From VGWB01 sp964480945 (GTDB lineage: Bacteria > Bacteroidota > Ignavibacteria > UBA10030), in contig CAYZRX010000048.1 in assembly GCA_964480945.1 (NCBI GenBank), positions 1 through 28,344 of the forward strand: a stretch of 28,344 nt of DNA. The letters are read 5' to 3'. The notes under the pieces were generated by a model. That model searched no databases and was not told where the DNA came from. It worked only from the letters and a program-made list of their open reading frames with translations. Below, one piece after another: positions 14,588 to 21,745 of the stretch (within the stretch, counting starts at the first letter, position 1; the number at the start of each line of letters is the position of its first letter). Both the position numbers and the translations under genes were made by a program.

Positions 14588-16075
14588 ATGCTCACGGTGC
14601 GCGCCGCGAAATCTTTCGTTCCCCTTCTGGCCCTGTCATCTATCTTGTCCGGTTGCGCCGGACTGGGGCTCCTGGTGAAATCACCCGGTCCGGTCCGGAA
14701 GCTCCACGATGGAATCGATGCGGTCCTTGCCGATTCCATTTTTGTGCCCACCCAAGCGAGCATGAAGGTTGTCTCCCTTGACTCGAACGAAGTCTTGTAT
14801 GAACGAGACAGCAGATTGCTGATGCGTCCGGCCTCGAACATGAAGCTCCTGACAGCCTCTGCAGCGTTGCGGGTGCTGGGCACAAACCACGAGTTCGAAA
14901 CCGAGGTTCTCCGAGATACGTCGATGAGCGACGGCGTGCTGCAGGGGAATCTGTATTTCAAGGGATACGGCGACCCGATCCTGCAGACATCCGATCTCGA
15001 CACCCTCGTTCAACAGATCAAGGCTTCCGGGATCACAGCAGTGCAGGGAAGCGTTGTGGCGGATGTCTCGTACTTCGATGACCTGCCGTGGGGGAGCGGC
15101 TGGATGTGGGATGATGAGCCGTACGATTACGACGCGATGATCAGTCCTTTGACGATCAATGACAATTGCGTGCACGTGAAGGTTGCTCCAGGCCTGCGGG
15201 CTGGCGATTCGGCAATTGTCAGTATAGATCCCACAACAACCTATGTCTTGCTGCTCAATACGGCCAAGACTGTCATGGACACCGTCGTCCAACCCCTGGA
15301 GGTCAGCCGGCTCTTCAAAGAACGGTCAAACACGATTGTGGTCAAGGGGGAGATCCTGGCGACCTCGGCGCCCGTGGAGGTTGACGTCAGCGTCTGGAGA
15401 CCCGAACTCTATGCTGCGCAACTGCTTACCGAGGCCCTGAAGCGGGATAGCGTTGAAGTTGAAAATCAGCCGACCGCCGGCGTTGTACCCTCTTTCGGCG
15501 ACGTGGTCGCCCGATGTGAACACGGCCTGGATTCGGCTTTGGTCCATATGGACCAAGTCAGCGACAACCTCACGGCGGAGCTCCTTCTCAAGTCACTCGG
15601 CGTCGCGAAGAGTGGAACCCCCGGCACTTCGCAGGGAGGTACGTATGTTGTAAGGGATTTCTTGAGCTCAATAGGGATCGATACGACAAGAATTCTTAGC
15701 GTCGATGGCTCCGGCCTCTCCTTCTACAACCTCCTCACGGCTGAAGCGATCACACAGCTCCTGGAGTCCATGAGTCGTCAAGAAGACATCTTTCCGCTGT
15801 TCTACGCTTCTTTGCCGATTGCCGGCATCGACGGCACACTGCGGAACAGGATGAAGGGAACTCCGGCTGAGGGAAACGTGCGCGCAAAAACCGGCACAAT
15901 CAGCGGCGCCAGCTCGCTGTCAGGATACGTCACAACTGCGGACGGTGAACGGCTGGCATTCTCAATGCTCATGCAGAACTTCAACTACCCTACAAGACTG
16001 TACCAGCGGGCGCAAGACAGGATCGCGGCGCTCCTTGCGAGCTTCAGTCGCAATGGCAGGGTAACGCAGCGCTAA
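14588..16075 (+). CDS. dacB: D-alanyl-D-alanine carboxypeptidase/endopeptidase, PBP4 (peptidase S13) family, lipoprotein
   Basis: Trims or cleaves peptidoglycan cross-links in the periplasm. Numbering from ATG 14588 (495 aa): lipobox LSGC with Cys23, SxxK motif Ser83-Asn-Met-Lys86 in RPASNMKLL, SxN motif Ser325-Asp-Asn, and KTG at 434-436 in AKTGTISGASSLSGY. The long insertion between SxxK and SxN is the usual PBP4 arrangement. A GTG 66 bases upstream keeps the frame open. The internal ATG is preferred because it places a normal lipoprotein signal at the N-terminus. It is the first gene of a five-gene plus-strand run and is divergent from secA. Confidence 0.92.
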   Translation: MLTVRAAKSFVPLLALSSILSGCAGLGLLVKSPGPVRKLHDGIDAVLADSIFVPTQASMKVVSLDSNEVLYERDSRLLMRPASNMKLLTASAALRVLGTNHEFETEVLRDTSMSDGVLQGNLYFKGYGDPILQTSDLDTLVQQIKASGITAVQGSVVADVSYFDDLPWGSGWMWDDEPYDYDAMISPLTINDNCVHVKVAPGLRAGDSAIVSIDPTTTYVLLLNTAKTVMDTVVQPLEVSRLFKERSNTIVVKGEILATSAPVEVDVSVWRPELYAAQLLTEALKRDSVEVENQPTAGVVPSFGDVVARCEHGLDSALVHMDQVSDNLTAELLLKSLGVAKSGTPGTSQGGTYVVRDFLSSIGIDTTRILSVDGSGLSFYNLLTAEAITQLLESMSRQEDIFPLFYASLPIAGIDGTLRNRMKGTPAEGNVRAKTGTISGASSLSGYVTTADGERLAFSMLMQNFNYPTRLYQRAQDRIAALLASFSRNGRVTQR

Positions 16076-16093
16076 GTGCAGAGAGCGTTCCTC

Positions 16094-17095
16094 ATGAAGA
16101 TGATACTGAACGAACAGAGCCGAGGCATACTTTCCCTCTTCATCTGTTTGCTCATAGCGACGGCGTACAGCGTCCAGATGTCGGTGGGAGGCCCTTTGCC
16201 TGTCGGGGTCGCGCGTTGGATGCAGCTTCAGGTACCGAAGTTTGATGGGAAAGCCGCGTACGCGATGCTTCTGCGACAAACGGATTTCGGCCCGCGAGCG
16301 CCCGGATCAGCCGGGCATGAGAAATGCCTGCAGTTCCTCCTGCAGGAGTTGAAGACCTACGCCGACGTAGTTCAGCAACAGCGATTTTGGTACAAGATAC
16401 CCCCCAACGGCAAGCAGGTCCAGCTGACGAACATCATCTCGTCTTTCAACGTCAGCGCGAGCAAGCGCATCCTTCTGACGGCGCATTGGGACACCCGCCT
16501 GTGGGCGGATCAGGATCCCGATCCAAAGAATCGGACGAAACCGATCGTTGGCGCCAACGACGGCGCGAGCGGGGTCGCCGTGCTGCTTGAGGTTGCGAGG
16601 CTCCTCAAGCGAGATCCGCCGCCGATCGGGGTCGACATCGTCCTGTTCGATGGTGAAGATCTCGGCACGACAGGCCTTCCCGAGAGCTTCTCGGCCGGCG
16701 CGAAGTACTTCGCGCGAAATCTCCCTGCCGGAAGGAGGCCCCGGTTCGCCATCAACATCGACATGATAGGAGACAGCGATCTCCGGATACCGCGGGAGGT
16801 CAATTCCGATCGATACGCACCGCAAGTCATGAACCTGATCTTCGCGACCGCCCAGGAGCTCGGCATTTCGCAGTTCATCGACTCTCCCGGAACGGAGGTC
16901 ACCGACGACCACATGCCGCTGATGAACGTCGGGATTCCCGCCGTCGACCTGATCGACTTCTCCTATCCTGACGAAACAAACAAGTACTGGCACACCATGG
17001 CCGATACGCCCGACAAATGCAGTAGCGAGAGCTTGGGCGCGGTGGGGCGGGTGCTCATAGCCGTCGTCTACTCCAAAGCATCCACACTTCAGTGA
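16094..17095 (+). CDS. M28-family zinc protein resembling glutaminyl-peptide cyclotransferase
   Basis: A 333-aa exported protein (hydrophobic leader at about 11-26). The M28 metal site is visible: His131 and Asp133 in AHWDTRLWADQD, Asp156 in VGANDGAS, Glu188 in FDGEDLG, Asp223/Asp227 in NIDMIGD and His300 in YWHTMADT. The WHTM block and the spacing resemble glutaminyl cyclases, which convert N-terminal Gln to pyroglutamate, rather than typical aminopeptidases. A plain M28 aminopeptidase is the alternative. The frame also opens at a GTG at 16076, right after dacB stops; the ATG at 16094 is preferred because it puts the leader nearest the N-terminus. Pyroglutamate formation on secreted proteins would fit a T9SS organism. 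Confidence 0.85.
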   Translation: MKMILNEQSRGILSLFICLLIATAYSVQMSVGGPLPVGVARWMQLQVPKFDGKAAYAMLLRQTDFGPRAPGSAGHEKCLQFLLQELKTYADVVQQQRFWYKIPPNGKQVQLTNIISSFNVSASKRILLTAHWDTRLWADQDPDPKNRTKPIVGANDGASGVAVLLEVARLLKRDPPPIGVDIVLFDGEDLGTTGLPESFSAGAKYFARNLPAGRRPRFAINIDMIGDSDLRIPREVNSDRYAPQVMNLIFATAQELGISQFIDSPGTEVTDDHMPLMNVGIPAVDLIDFSYPDETNKYWHTMADTPDKCSSESLGAVGRVLIAVVYSKASTLQ

Positions 17096-17102
17096 GACTT
17101 CC

Positions 17103-17780
17103 ATGAACCAGCCTTCCTCTGCCTTCGGTTCGTACGAGGCAATACGGATCTTTGCCCCTGGATTCTACTTCGCCGCATTGCTCATGTCGTATCTCTGGGC
17201 AGGCAGCCGGACCCTTTTTCCACCGTTCACGCTGGAAGGACTTCCTCTCATGTTCGTGTTCCTGGCGGTGGCGATGATCTCGGGGTTGACCCTGTATGCA
17301 AAGGAGAGCACGAAACGGCGGAAAGCATTCCTCGAGAACCAGCCCAGCCTGTGGATCAAGAACAAAGCCCGTTCGATGTCTGAGCTCGCTCCCCTTGAAG
17401 ATGCCGAGGCCCGGCGGCTTTACTTCTATATCCTCAACAACCACATGCCGCCCGTCTTTCACGAGAAGATTTTCTTCTTCGGCACCGTCTATCATATCAT
17501 GATCCAGATCCGGCGGACCTCCTTCTGGTTCGCGTTACTCTCCGCGGCGACGTTCGCATTCGCGATCGCGACAGGCTCGAGCCTCCCCGACCTCCGCGCC
17601 ATGACTGTTTTCACCATCGTGGTCTGGTTCATCTACTCGCTGAATGTCCGGTACAACAAAGCAGACAGAAAGATGCAGGAGAACTACCAGGATCAAATCT
17701 ACTGGCTGGAGATGAACAGCGACCTGGTGGAGACCATCTTGCGAAAACGGTACTCAACCTCTTCGGGCGGGTTGTCATGA
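17103..17780 (+). CDS. Uncharacterised four-TM inner-membrane protein
   Basis: Not recognised. The 225-aa product has hydrophobic segments at about 16-36, 48-65, 138-158 and 161-180, arranged as two hairpins. They are separated by a roughly 70-residue hydrophilic, basic stretch rich in Lys, Arg and Glu. The C-terminal 45 residues (YNKADRKMQENYQDQIYWLEMN) look helical and cytoplasmic. No enzyme motif is visible. It starts 7 bases after the M28 gene and ends in an ATGA overlap with prmA, so it is firmly embedded in the operon. A role in the envelope is a guess from its location. Confidence 0.8.
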   Translation: MNQPSSAFGSYEAIRIFAPGFYFAALLMSYLWAGSRTLFPPFTLEGLPLMFVFLAVAMISGLTLYAKESTKRRKAFLENQPSLWIKNKARSMSELAPLEDAEARRLYFYILNNHMPPVFHEKIFFFGTVYHIMIQIRRTSFWFALLSAATFAFAIATGSSLPDLRAMTVFTIVVWFIYSLNVRYNKADRKMQENYQDQIYWLEMNSDLVETILRKRYSTSSGGLS

Positions 17781-18658
17781 GCGTTCGCGCGTGGACACAG
17801 ATCGCAATCGACACGGCGGCGGAGTACCACGATCTCCTGGTCGGACAGATCGCCGCGCTCGGCTTCGAAGGATTTCTTCAGGAAGGGCGGTCGCTGCAAT
17901 GCTTCATCAAGCAGTCGGGATGGACGCCGGACCTTGAACGCGACCTGAAAGGATTCCTCGCGCGTTTTCGGAGCGAATTTCCGGAATCCGGGGTTCAATA
18001 CGACACACAGAAGCTCGTCGAACGAAATTGGAATGCAGCGTGGGAAAGGCAGGCCGGCATCGTCGAAGCGACCGATCGCATTATCATCAAGCCTTCGTGG
18101 AGGAAACTTCGGAAGAAGGACAAGGGGAAGATCGTCCTGCACATTGATCCGAAGATGTCGTTTGGGACCGGCCACCACGAGACCACCAGGCTCTGCCTGT
18201 TCTTGCTTCAGGAATACATCGCGCCGGGAGGGTATATCCTGGATTTCGGATGCGGCACCGGCGTCCTCGCGATCGCCGCGGTAAAGTTGGGGGCCCGTTC
18301 CGCTCTCGCCGTCGACAACGATCCGTGGGCCATCAGCAACGCTCGCGAAAATGTGAAGAAGAACCGGCTGGTCAACAAGGTGCGGGTCGTATCGAGGGAG
18401 CTGTCGCGCCTGCCGGACCACACGTTTGACCTGATCGTGTCCAATATCGACATGCCGACGATCACGAGCACCTTACCGCGCCTTGTCAAGAAGCTTCGGC
18501 CGGAAGGCATGCTGATTCTTTCCGGCCTGCTCGCGTCAGATCTCTCCGGATTTCTGGATCTCTTGTTTCACCAGAGCCTGGTTCCGCTGGAGGTTATCGA
18601 CGAGAATGAGTGGGCTGCTCTGGCCCTGATAAAAGCGCATGCGTCTGACGGCAATTGA
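17777..18658 (+). CDS. prmA: Ribosomal protein L11 methyltransferase
   Basis: SAM-dependent trimethylation of ribosomal protein L11; 293 aa. The N-terminal substrate-binding domain precedes NWNAAWE at 84-90, matching the family's ENWxxxW. IDPKMSFGTGHHETT at 123-137 is the PrmA signature. The SAM-binding loop is DFGCGTG at 156-162, and VSNI at 221-224 replaces the usual NI-A block. It overlaps the upstream membrane-protein gene by 4 bases and the downstream ppx gene by 20 bases. Confidence 0.93.
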   Translation: MSVRAWTQIAIDTAAEYHDLLVGQIAALGFEGFLQEGRSLQCFIKQSGWTPDLERDLKGFLARFRSEFPESGVQYDTQKLVERNWNAAWERQAGIVEATDRIIIKPSWRKLRKKDKGKIVLHIDPKMSFGTGHHETTRLCLFLLQEYIAPGGYILDFGCGTGVLAIAAVKLGARSALAVDNDPWAISNARENVKKNRLVNKVRVVSRELSRLPDHTFDLIVSNIDMPTITSTLPRLVKKLRPEGMLILSGLLASDLSGFLDLLFHQSLVPLEVIDENEWAALALIKAHASDGN

Positions 18659-19580
18659 CATCGGCACCAACACGATCCTGATGCTGATCGCGGATTTCTC
18701 GCCTGACGGGAGAGTTGCCGTGCTGCGCGACGAACATGTCATAGCCCGACTCGGGAAGGGTGTCGATGAGAATCGGGCAATCACACCGGAGACGATCGAG
18801 CGAACGCTCGGCTTCCTCTCCTCCTATCGAGAACTCTCCGATCAGCTGCACGCGGAGAAGATCGTCGCCTGCGGAACGAGCGCTTTGCGAGACGCAAAGA
18901 ACGGACGCGAGTTTATCAGGTCTGTCGAAGAAAGGCTCGGCTTTGAGGTCACGGTTCTCAACGGAGACGAAGAGGCGGAGCTCACCTATCTCGGTGCGGT
19001 GTCGGAGTTTCTGCGGCCGGGGGGGCACCAGTATTTCGGGGTGCTCGATATCGGCGGGGGGAGCACGGAGTTGGTGTTCGGCGCCGGAAAGGCCGTTGAG
19101 AGGAAGCAGAGCCTGGATGTCGGCTCCGTCCGGCTGACCGAGAGAATCCTGAAGACTTCACCTCCGTCTTCGCTCGCCATGAACCAGGCGCTCACCGAGA
19201 TCCGGGATCAGGTGGCGTCCCTCTCCTCGCTCCCATCGCACACCCGGCTGATCGGTGTTGCCGGAACGCTCACCACACTCGCCGCGATGGATCTTCAGCT
19301 GTCGGACTACGATTCGACCCGAGTAAGCGGCCACGAACTCACCGTCGCGGCCATCCAGGAAATCTTCAATCATCTCAGGATTAGAAGCGTCGAAGAGATC
19401 CTCGGCTACCCGCAGGTATTGCCCGGACGAGCCGATGTCCTCCTTGCCGGCATCCTCATACTTCTCGAGGTTCTGAAGAGATTGAACGCGGACCGGATCA
19501 CGGTCAGCGATCGGGGCCTGCGATACGGGATTGCGATGAGGGAGTTCGGAAGGATGTCGGGGCAGGCGAGTGCTGGGTGA
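18639..19580 (+). CDS. Ppx/GppA-family phosphatase (exopolyphosphatase or pppGpp phosphatase), short form
   Basis: Belongs to the actin-like ASKHA fold that hydrolyses polyphosphate or pppGpp. Phosphate 1 motif AIDIGTNTILMLIAD is at 5-19, the acidic catalytic region LNGDEEAELTYLGA at 107-120, and phosphate 2 motif LDIGGGSTELVFG at 136-148. At 313 aa only the two-lobed N-terminal domain is present; the C-terminal HD-like domain of long Ppx proteins is missing, as in many single-domain homologues. The start lies 20 bases inside prmA, implying coupled translation. Substrate preference cannot be read from the sequence. Confidence 0.92.
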   Translation: MRLTAIDIGTNTILMLIADFSPDGRVAVLRDEHVIARLGKGVDENRAITPETIERTLGFLSSYRELSDQLHAEKIVACGTSALRDAKNGREFIRSVEERLGFEVTVLNGDEEAELTYLGAVSEFLRPGGHQYFGVLDIGGGSTELVFGAGKAVERKQSLDVGSVRLTERILKTSPPSSLAMNQALTEIRDQVASLSSLPSHTRLIGVAGTLTTLAAMDLQLSDYDSTRVSGHELTVAAIQEIFNHLRIRSVEEILGYPQVLPGRADVLLAGILILLEVLKRLNADRITVSDRGLRYGIAMREFGRMSGQASAG

Positions 19581-19594
19581 AAGGCGAATACAAT

Positions 19595-19646
19595 GTCATT
19601 TCCGCGTAAGCCAGCCCGACACGCGGTCTGGCGGGCGGGAATCCAG
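19595..19646. repeat. Imperfect palindromic dispersed element
   Basis: The ends GTCATTTCCGC and GCGGGAATCCAG are near-inverted (ATTTCCGC at 19598-19605 against GCGGGAAT at 19635-19642, one mismatch). They resemble the widespread GTCATTCCCGC...GCGGGAATC intergenic palindromes. It directly follows the ppx stop. No second full copy is in this window. Confidence 0.45.
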
Positions 19647-19700
19647 AACAGAGCTCCGATCTGGACCCCTACTTTCCGCCACAGACTTCGGTGGAGACAA

Positions 19701-19724
19701 TGTTGTGAAGGAGCTCTGCTCCTG
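19701..19724 (+). repeat. REP-like repeat, copy 1 (upstream of RAYT relic)
   Basis: This 24-base unit contains the hairpin GGAGC-TCT-GCTCC (19709-19721). It differs from copy 2 at 19966-19989 at only two positions, and both copies have the same orientation, one on each side of the transposase relic. Confidence 0.7.
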
Positions 19725-19755
19725 AACTGATCGCACGCATCTTGGAGGCGCTCAT

Positions 19756-19949
19756 ATGAGTCGCTGGAAAGTCATACCCGGAGTCGGGCACCATTTCGTC
19801 ACGACAACGGTCGTCGAGTGGCAAAACGTCTGCACGACAATCCGGTCCGAAAAGGATTTGTCGAGCGACCCGAGCAGTGGCGGTATTCATCTGCCAGAAA
19901 CTATGTTCTGGATGACGACTCGATCGTGGCAGTCGAGAAGCTCATCTGA
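19756..19949 (+). pseudogene. Internally deleted REP-associated tyrosine transposase (RAYT, Y1/TnpA_REP family)
   Basis: The frame from ATG 19756 encodes MSRWKVIPGVGHHFVTTTVV followed by EWQNV, a RAYT N-terminus with the FVTTTVVEWQNV block. From 19833 a different frame encodes NPVRKGFVERPEQWRYSSAR and an acidic tail ending EKLI at the stop 19947-19949. This is the classic C-terminus of the family. The middle, which should carry the HUH motif and catalytic tyrosine, is missing. About 26 N-terminal and 38 C-terminal residues remain out of a usual 150-200. The junction near 19831 also shifts frame by two bases, so the gene is dead. Flanking REP copies support the identification. Confidence 0.82.
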
Positions 19950-19965
19950 GTGGTAGGCATCACAA

Positions 19966-19989
19966 GTTGCGAAGGAGCTCAGCTCCTGA
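19966..19989 (+). repeat. REP-like repeat, copy 2 (downstream of RAYT relic)
   Basis: Same unit as 19701-19724 with two substitutions; hairpin GGAGC-TCA-GCTCC at 19974-19986. It begins 17 bases after the RAYT relic stop. Confidence 0.7.
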
Positions 19990-19991
19990 GC

Positions 19992-20038
19992 CTCCCGCAC
20001 CTCGGGAGCAGACTTGCCCGCCATCCTCTCTGGCGGGG
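19992..20038. repeat. Two adjacent hairpins next to REP copy 2
   Basis: CTCCCG/CGGGAG (19992-19997 and 20003-20008) and CCCGCCA/TGGCGGG (20017-20023 and 20031-20037) are both perfect. They extend the palindrome cluster and lie just past the cysteine desulfurase stop; neither has a T-tract, so a terminator is doubtful. Confidence 0.45.
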
Positions 20039-20071
20039 CTCCCTCGGAACAATGGACTCGGCGGGTGAACA

Positions 20072-20089
20072 AGTTTCGGGGTGACACGA
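20072..20089. repeat. Dispersed repeat end fragment shared with 24467-24483
   Basis: Contains TTCGGGGTGACACGA, identical to the end of the palindromic element at 24399-24481. It lies immediately next to the stop codon of the cysteine desulfurase gene. Confidence 0.5.
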
Positions 20090-20091
20090 AA

Positions 20092-21062
20092 TCATCTATC
20101 CATCCTTGAAACCACGCGGTGCAGTGCGTCGACTGCAGAGTCGATCTCATCGTCAGTCGACCCGCGCCCGAGGGAGAATCGGATCGTTGCCTTCGCTGTC
20201 TTCTCGTCCCGACCCATGGCATGAAGAACGTGCGATGGCTCGAGGCTTCCCGACGTGCACGCAGACCCGCTCGTCACGGCAACTCCCTCCAGATCCATTC
20301 CCATAATGAGTGCCTCACCATCGAGCGGCGCGACGGAAGAGTCGAACGAAACGCTTAGTATGTTCGGAAGGACGTCGGTGGGGTGATTGTTGACGATGAT
20401 CCCCTTGAATTCCCCCTCCACCCGCCGCTGAAGCATCCCTCGCAGCCGTCGAAGCCGTCCNNNNNNNNNNNNNNNNNNNNNNNNNNNNNNNNNNNNNNNN
20501 NNNNNNNNNNNNNNNNNNNNNNNNNNNNNNNNNNNNNNNNNNNNNNNNNNNNNNNNNNNNTGGCGATGACGCTGATATCCTCCAGGTCGTTGATGGTGCC
20601 TACCTCATTGTTCGCGTGCATGATCGAGACGAGGAATGTCTCCGGCTTGATGGCCTTCTGCACTTCTGCCGGATCTACTTTTCCGTATCGATCGACAGGC
20701 ACGAATGAAATTTCGATCCCGTTTTCGCGGAGCGCCGCGGCTGAATGAAGAACCGCGTGGTGCTCGACCGCCGAGATCACGATATGGTTCTTTCCGTTTC
20801 GGCGGGCTGCACGCGCAACACCTTGGAGCGCATGATTATCTGCTTCGGTTCCTCCGCTCGTGAAGAACACCTCGTCCGATCTCGCACCGATGGAGCGGGC
20901 GATCCGATCCCGGCTTTCCTCAAGGACCGCTCTTGCCTCCCTGCCGAACGCATGAATAGAGGAGGGATTCCCGTACGGATCAATGAAATACGGGAGCATG
21001 GCGTCGCGCACGCGGGGATCGAGCGGTGTCGTCGCACTATGGTCCAAATAGATTCGTTTCAT
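20092..21062 (-). CDS. Cysteine desulfurase, NifS/IscS class, interrupted by an assembly gap
   Basis: PLP enzyme that takes sulfur from cysteine for Fe-S clusters and thio-modified tRNA. Residues 1-167 read continuously: YLDHSATTPLDPRV, SGGTEADNHAL, VEHHAVL (His101) and HANNEVGTI at 149-157. The frame then enters 100 Ns (20461-20560). After the gap the correct frame resumes as RLRRLRGMLQRRVEG and reaches the catalytic cysteine loop SGSACTSGSLEPSHVL. It ends about 121 residues after the gap. The PLP lysine segment is inside the gap. Compared with E. coli IscS about 100 residues are absent, so the true gap is near 300 bases and the coordinates are not to scale. There is no iscU or iscR neighbour. 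Not a pseudogene on this evidence. Confidence 0.92.
20461..20560. other. Assembly gap of 100 Ns
   Basis: Exactly 100 Ns, a common placeholder for a gap of unknown size. The cysteine desulfurase on both sides reads in different frames across it, confirming that 100 is not the real length. Confidence 0.97.
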
Positions 21063-21070
21063 GGGTGTTT

Positions 21071-21099
21071 AATGTACCTTGCTTGAATTGAAGAAGCAA
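21071..21099 (-). promoter_or_regulatory. Sigma-70 promoter of the cysteine desulfurase, near-leaderless
   Basis: TTGCTT (21094-21099), 17 bases, TACATT (21071-21076), pointing at the ATG at 21062. The predicted start at about 21064 would leave only about two bases of leader and no Shine-Dalgarno. Confidence 0.55.
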
Positions 21100-21148
21100 C
21101 GAATTCAGCTGCCGCACAGGCGGAGAGAGAGAAAGGTTCAGGCTCTGC

Positions 21149-21172
21149 AGTGACGTCCTTAAGGACGTCACT
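21149..21172. repeat. Perfect 24-bp palindrome
   Basis: The left half AGTGACGTCCTT is the exact reverse complement of the right half AAGGACGTCACT, with no spacer. It sits between the terminator of the ECF operon and the desulfurase promoter. It may be a regulator site or a dispersed repeat; it has no T-tract. Confidence 0.6.
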
Positions 21173-21194
21173 ACCGAGCAGGCGAGAGCATGAT

Positions 21195-21224
21195 AAAAAA
21201 GCCGGCCCGAGAGATCAGGCCGGC
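21195..21224 (-). terminator. Rho-independent terminator of the ECF sigma operon
   Basis: On the minus strand GCCGGCC, a 10-base loop and GGCCGGC are followed by six Ts (plus-strand A-run 21195-21200). It lies 30 bases after the stop of the small periplasmic protein gene. Confidence 0.88.
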
Positions 21225-21253
21225 GTTCGAGACAAGCACGCCATCGGGGGGGG

Positions 21254-21745
21254 TTATTGCCTTCCTCTCCCCATTCGATTCTCCTGCATCTCCCTCATTA
21301 AATCGCGCAGATCCCGGAAAAAGTTCCGTTCGAAGACGGTATACTCGCCCAACTGCTTTTTCGTGAGAATGTCCGACAGCGAATCCCAATACTTGATCCG
21401 CGCCTCACGCATCTGATCCTCGATATCCCGGAGGTTTTTGAAGTTCTTGTCATACTCCGCGTCGGAAGCCGATGTCTTTGTCAGGTTACCAAGCTGGTCG
21501 ATGACGTCGTTCCGCTTTGACGTCAAGTCGCGGATCAACTCCTGCTCCTTGCTATAGCGTGAGAAGAAGCGGACAGATGTCTCCTCGTCGAGCTTCAAGA
21601 CTTCCATCATGCGTATTTTCTTGAACTGTTCGACCCGCTCGGGTCCCGGTCCCCTGGGGCCCCGCGGAATCCTCTGAGCAATGGCGCCACACGTGAATGC
21701 CAGCATCAGAGTGAGAAAGAAAAAAACCGGTCTTCGACGGATCAT
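21254..21745 (-). CDS. Small periplasmic protein of the ECF operon, Spy/CpxP-like in character
   Basis: 163 aa with a signal peptide (MIRRRPVFFFLTLMLAFTCG, cleavage likely near AIAQ at about 23). The mature part is almost entirely charged and helical (KIRMMEVLKLDEETSVRFFSR; EYDKNFKNLRDIEDQMREAR). A Gly/Arg-rich stretch RGPRGPG follows the signal, and the C-terminus is NRMGRGRQ. The pattern of a leader plus LxLxEExxxxFF-type helices matches periplasmic stress proteins of the Spy/CpxP/zinc-resistance type, but I cannot confirm the family. It overlaps the anti-sigma gene by 4 bases and is the last gene before a terminator, so it is probably an output or modulator of that sigma factor. Confidence 0.8.
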   Translation of the reverse strand: MIRRRPVFFFLTLMLAFTCGAIAQRIPRGPRGPGPERVEQFKKIRMMEVLKLDEETSVRFFSRYSKEQELIRDLTSKRNDVIDQLGNLTKTSASDAEYDKNFKNLRDIEDQMREARIKYWDSLSDILTKKQLGEYTVFERNFFRDLRDLMREMQENRMGRGRQ

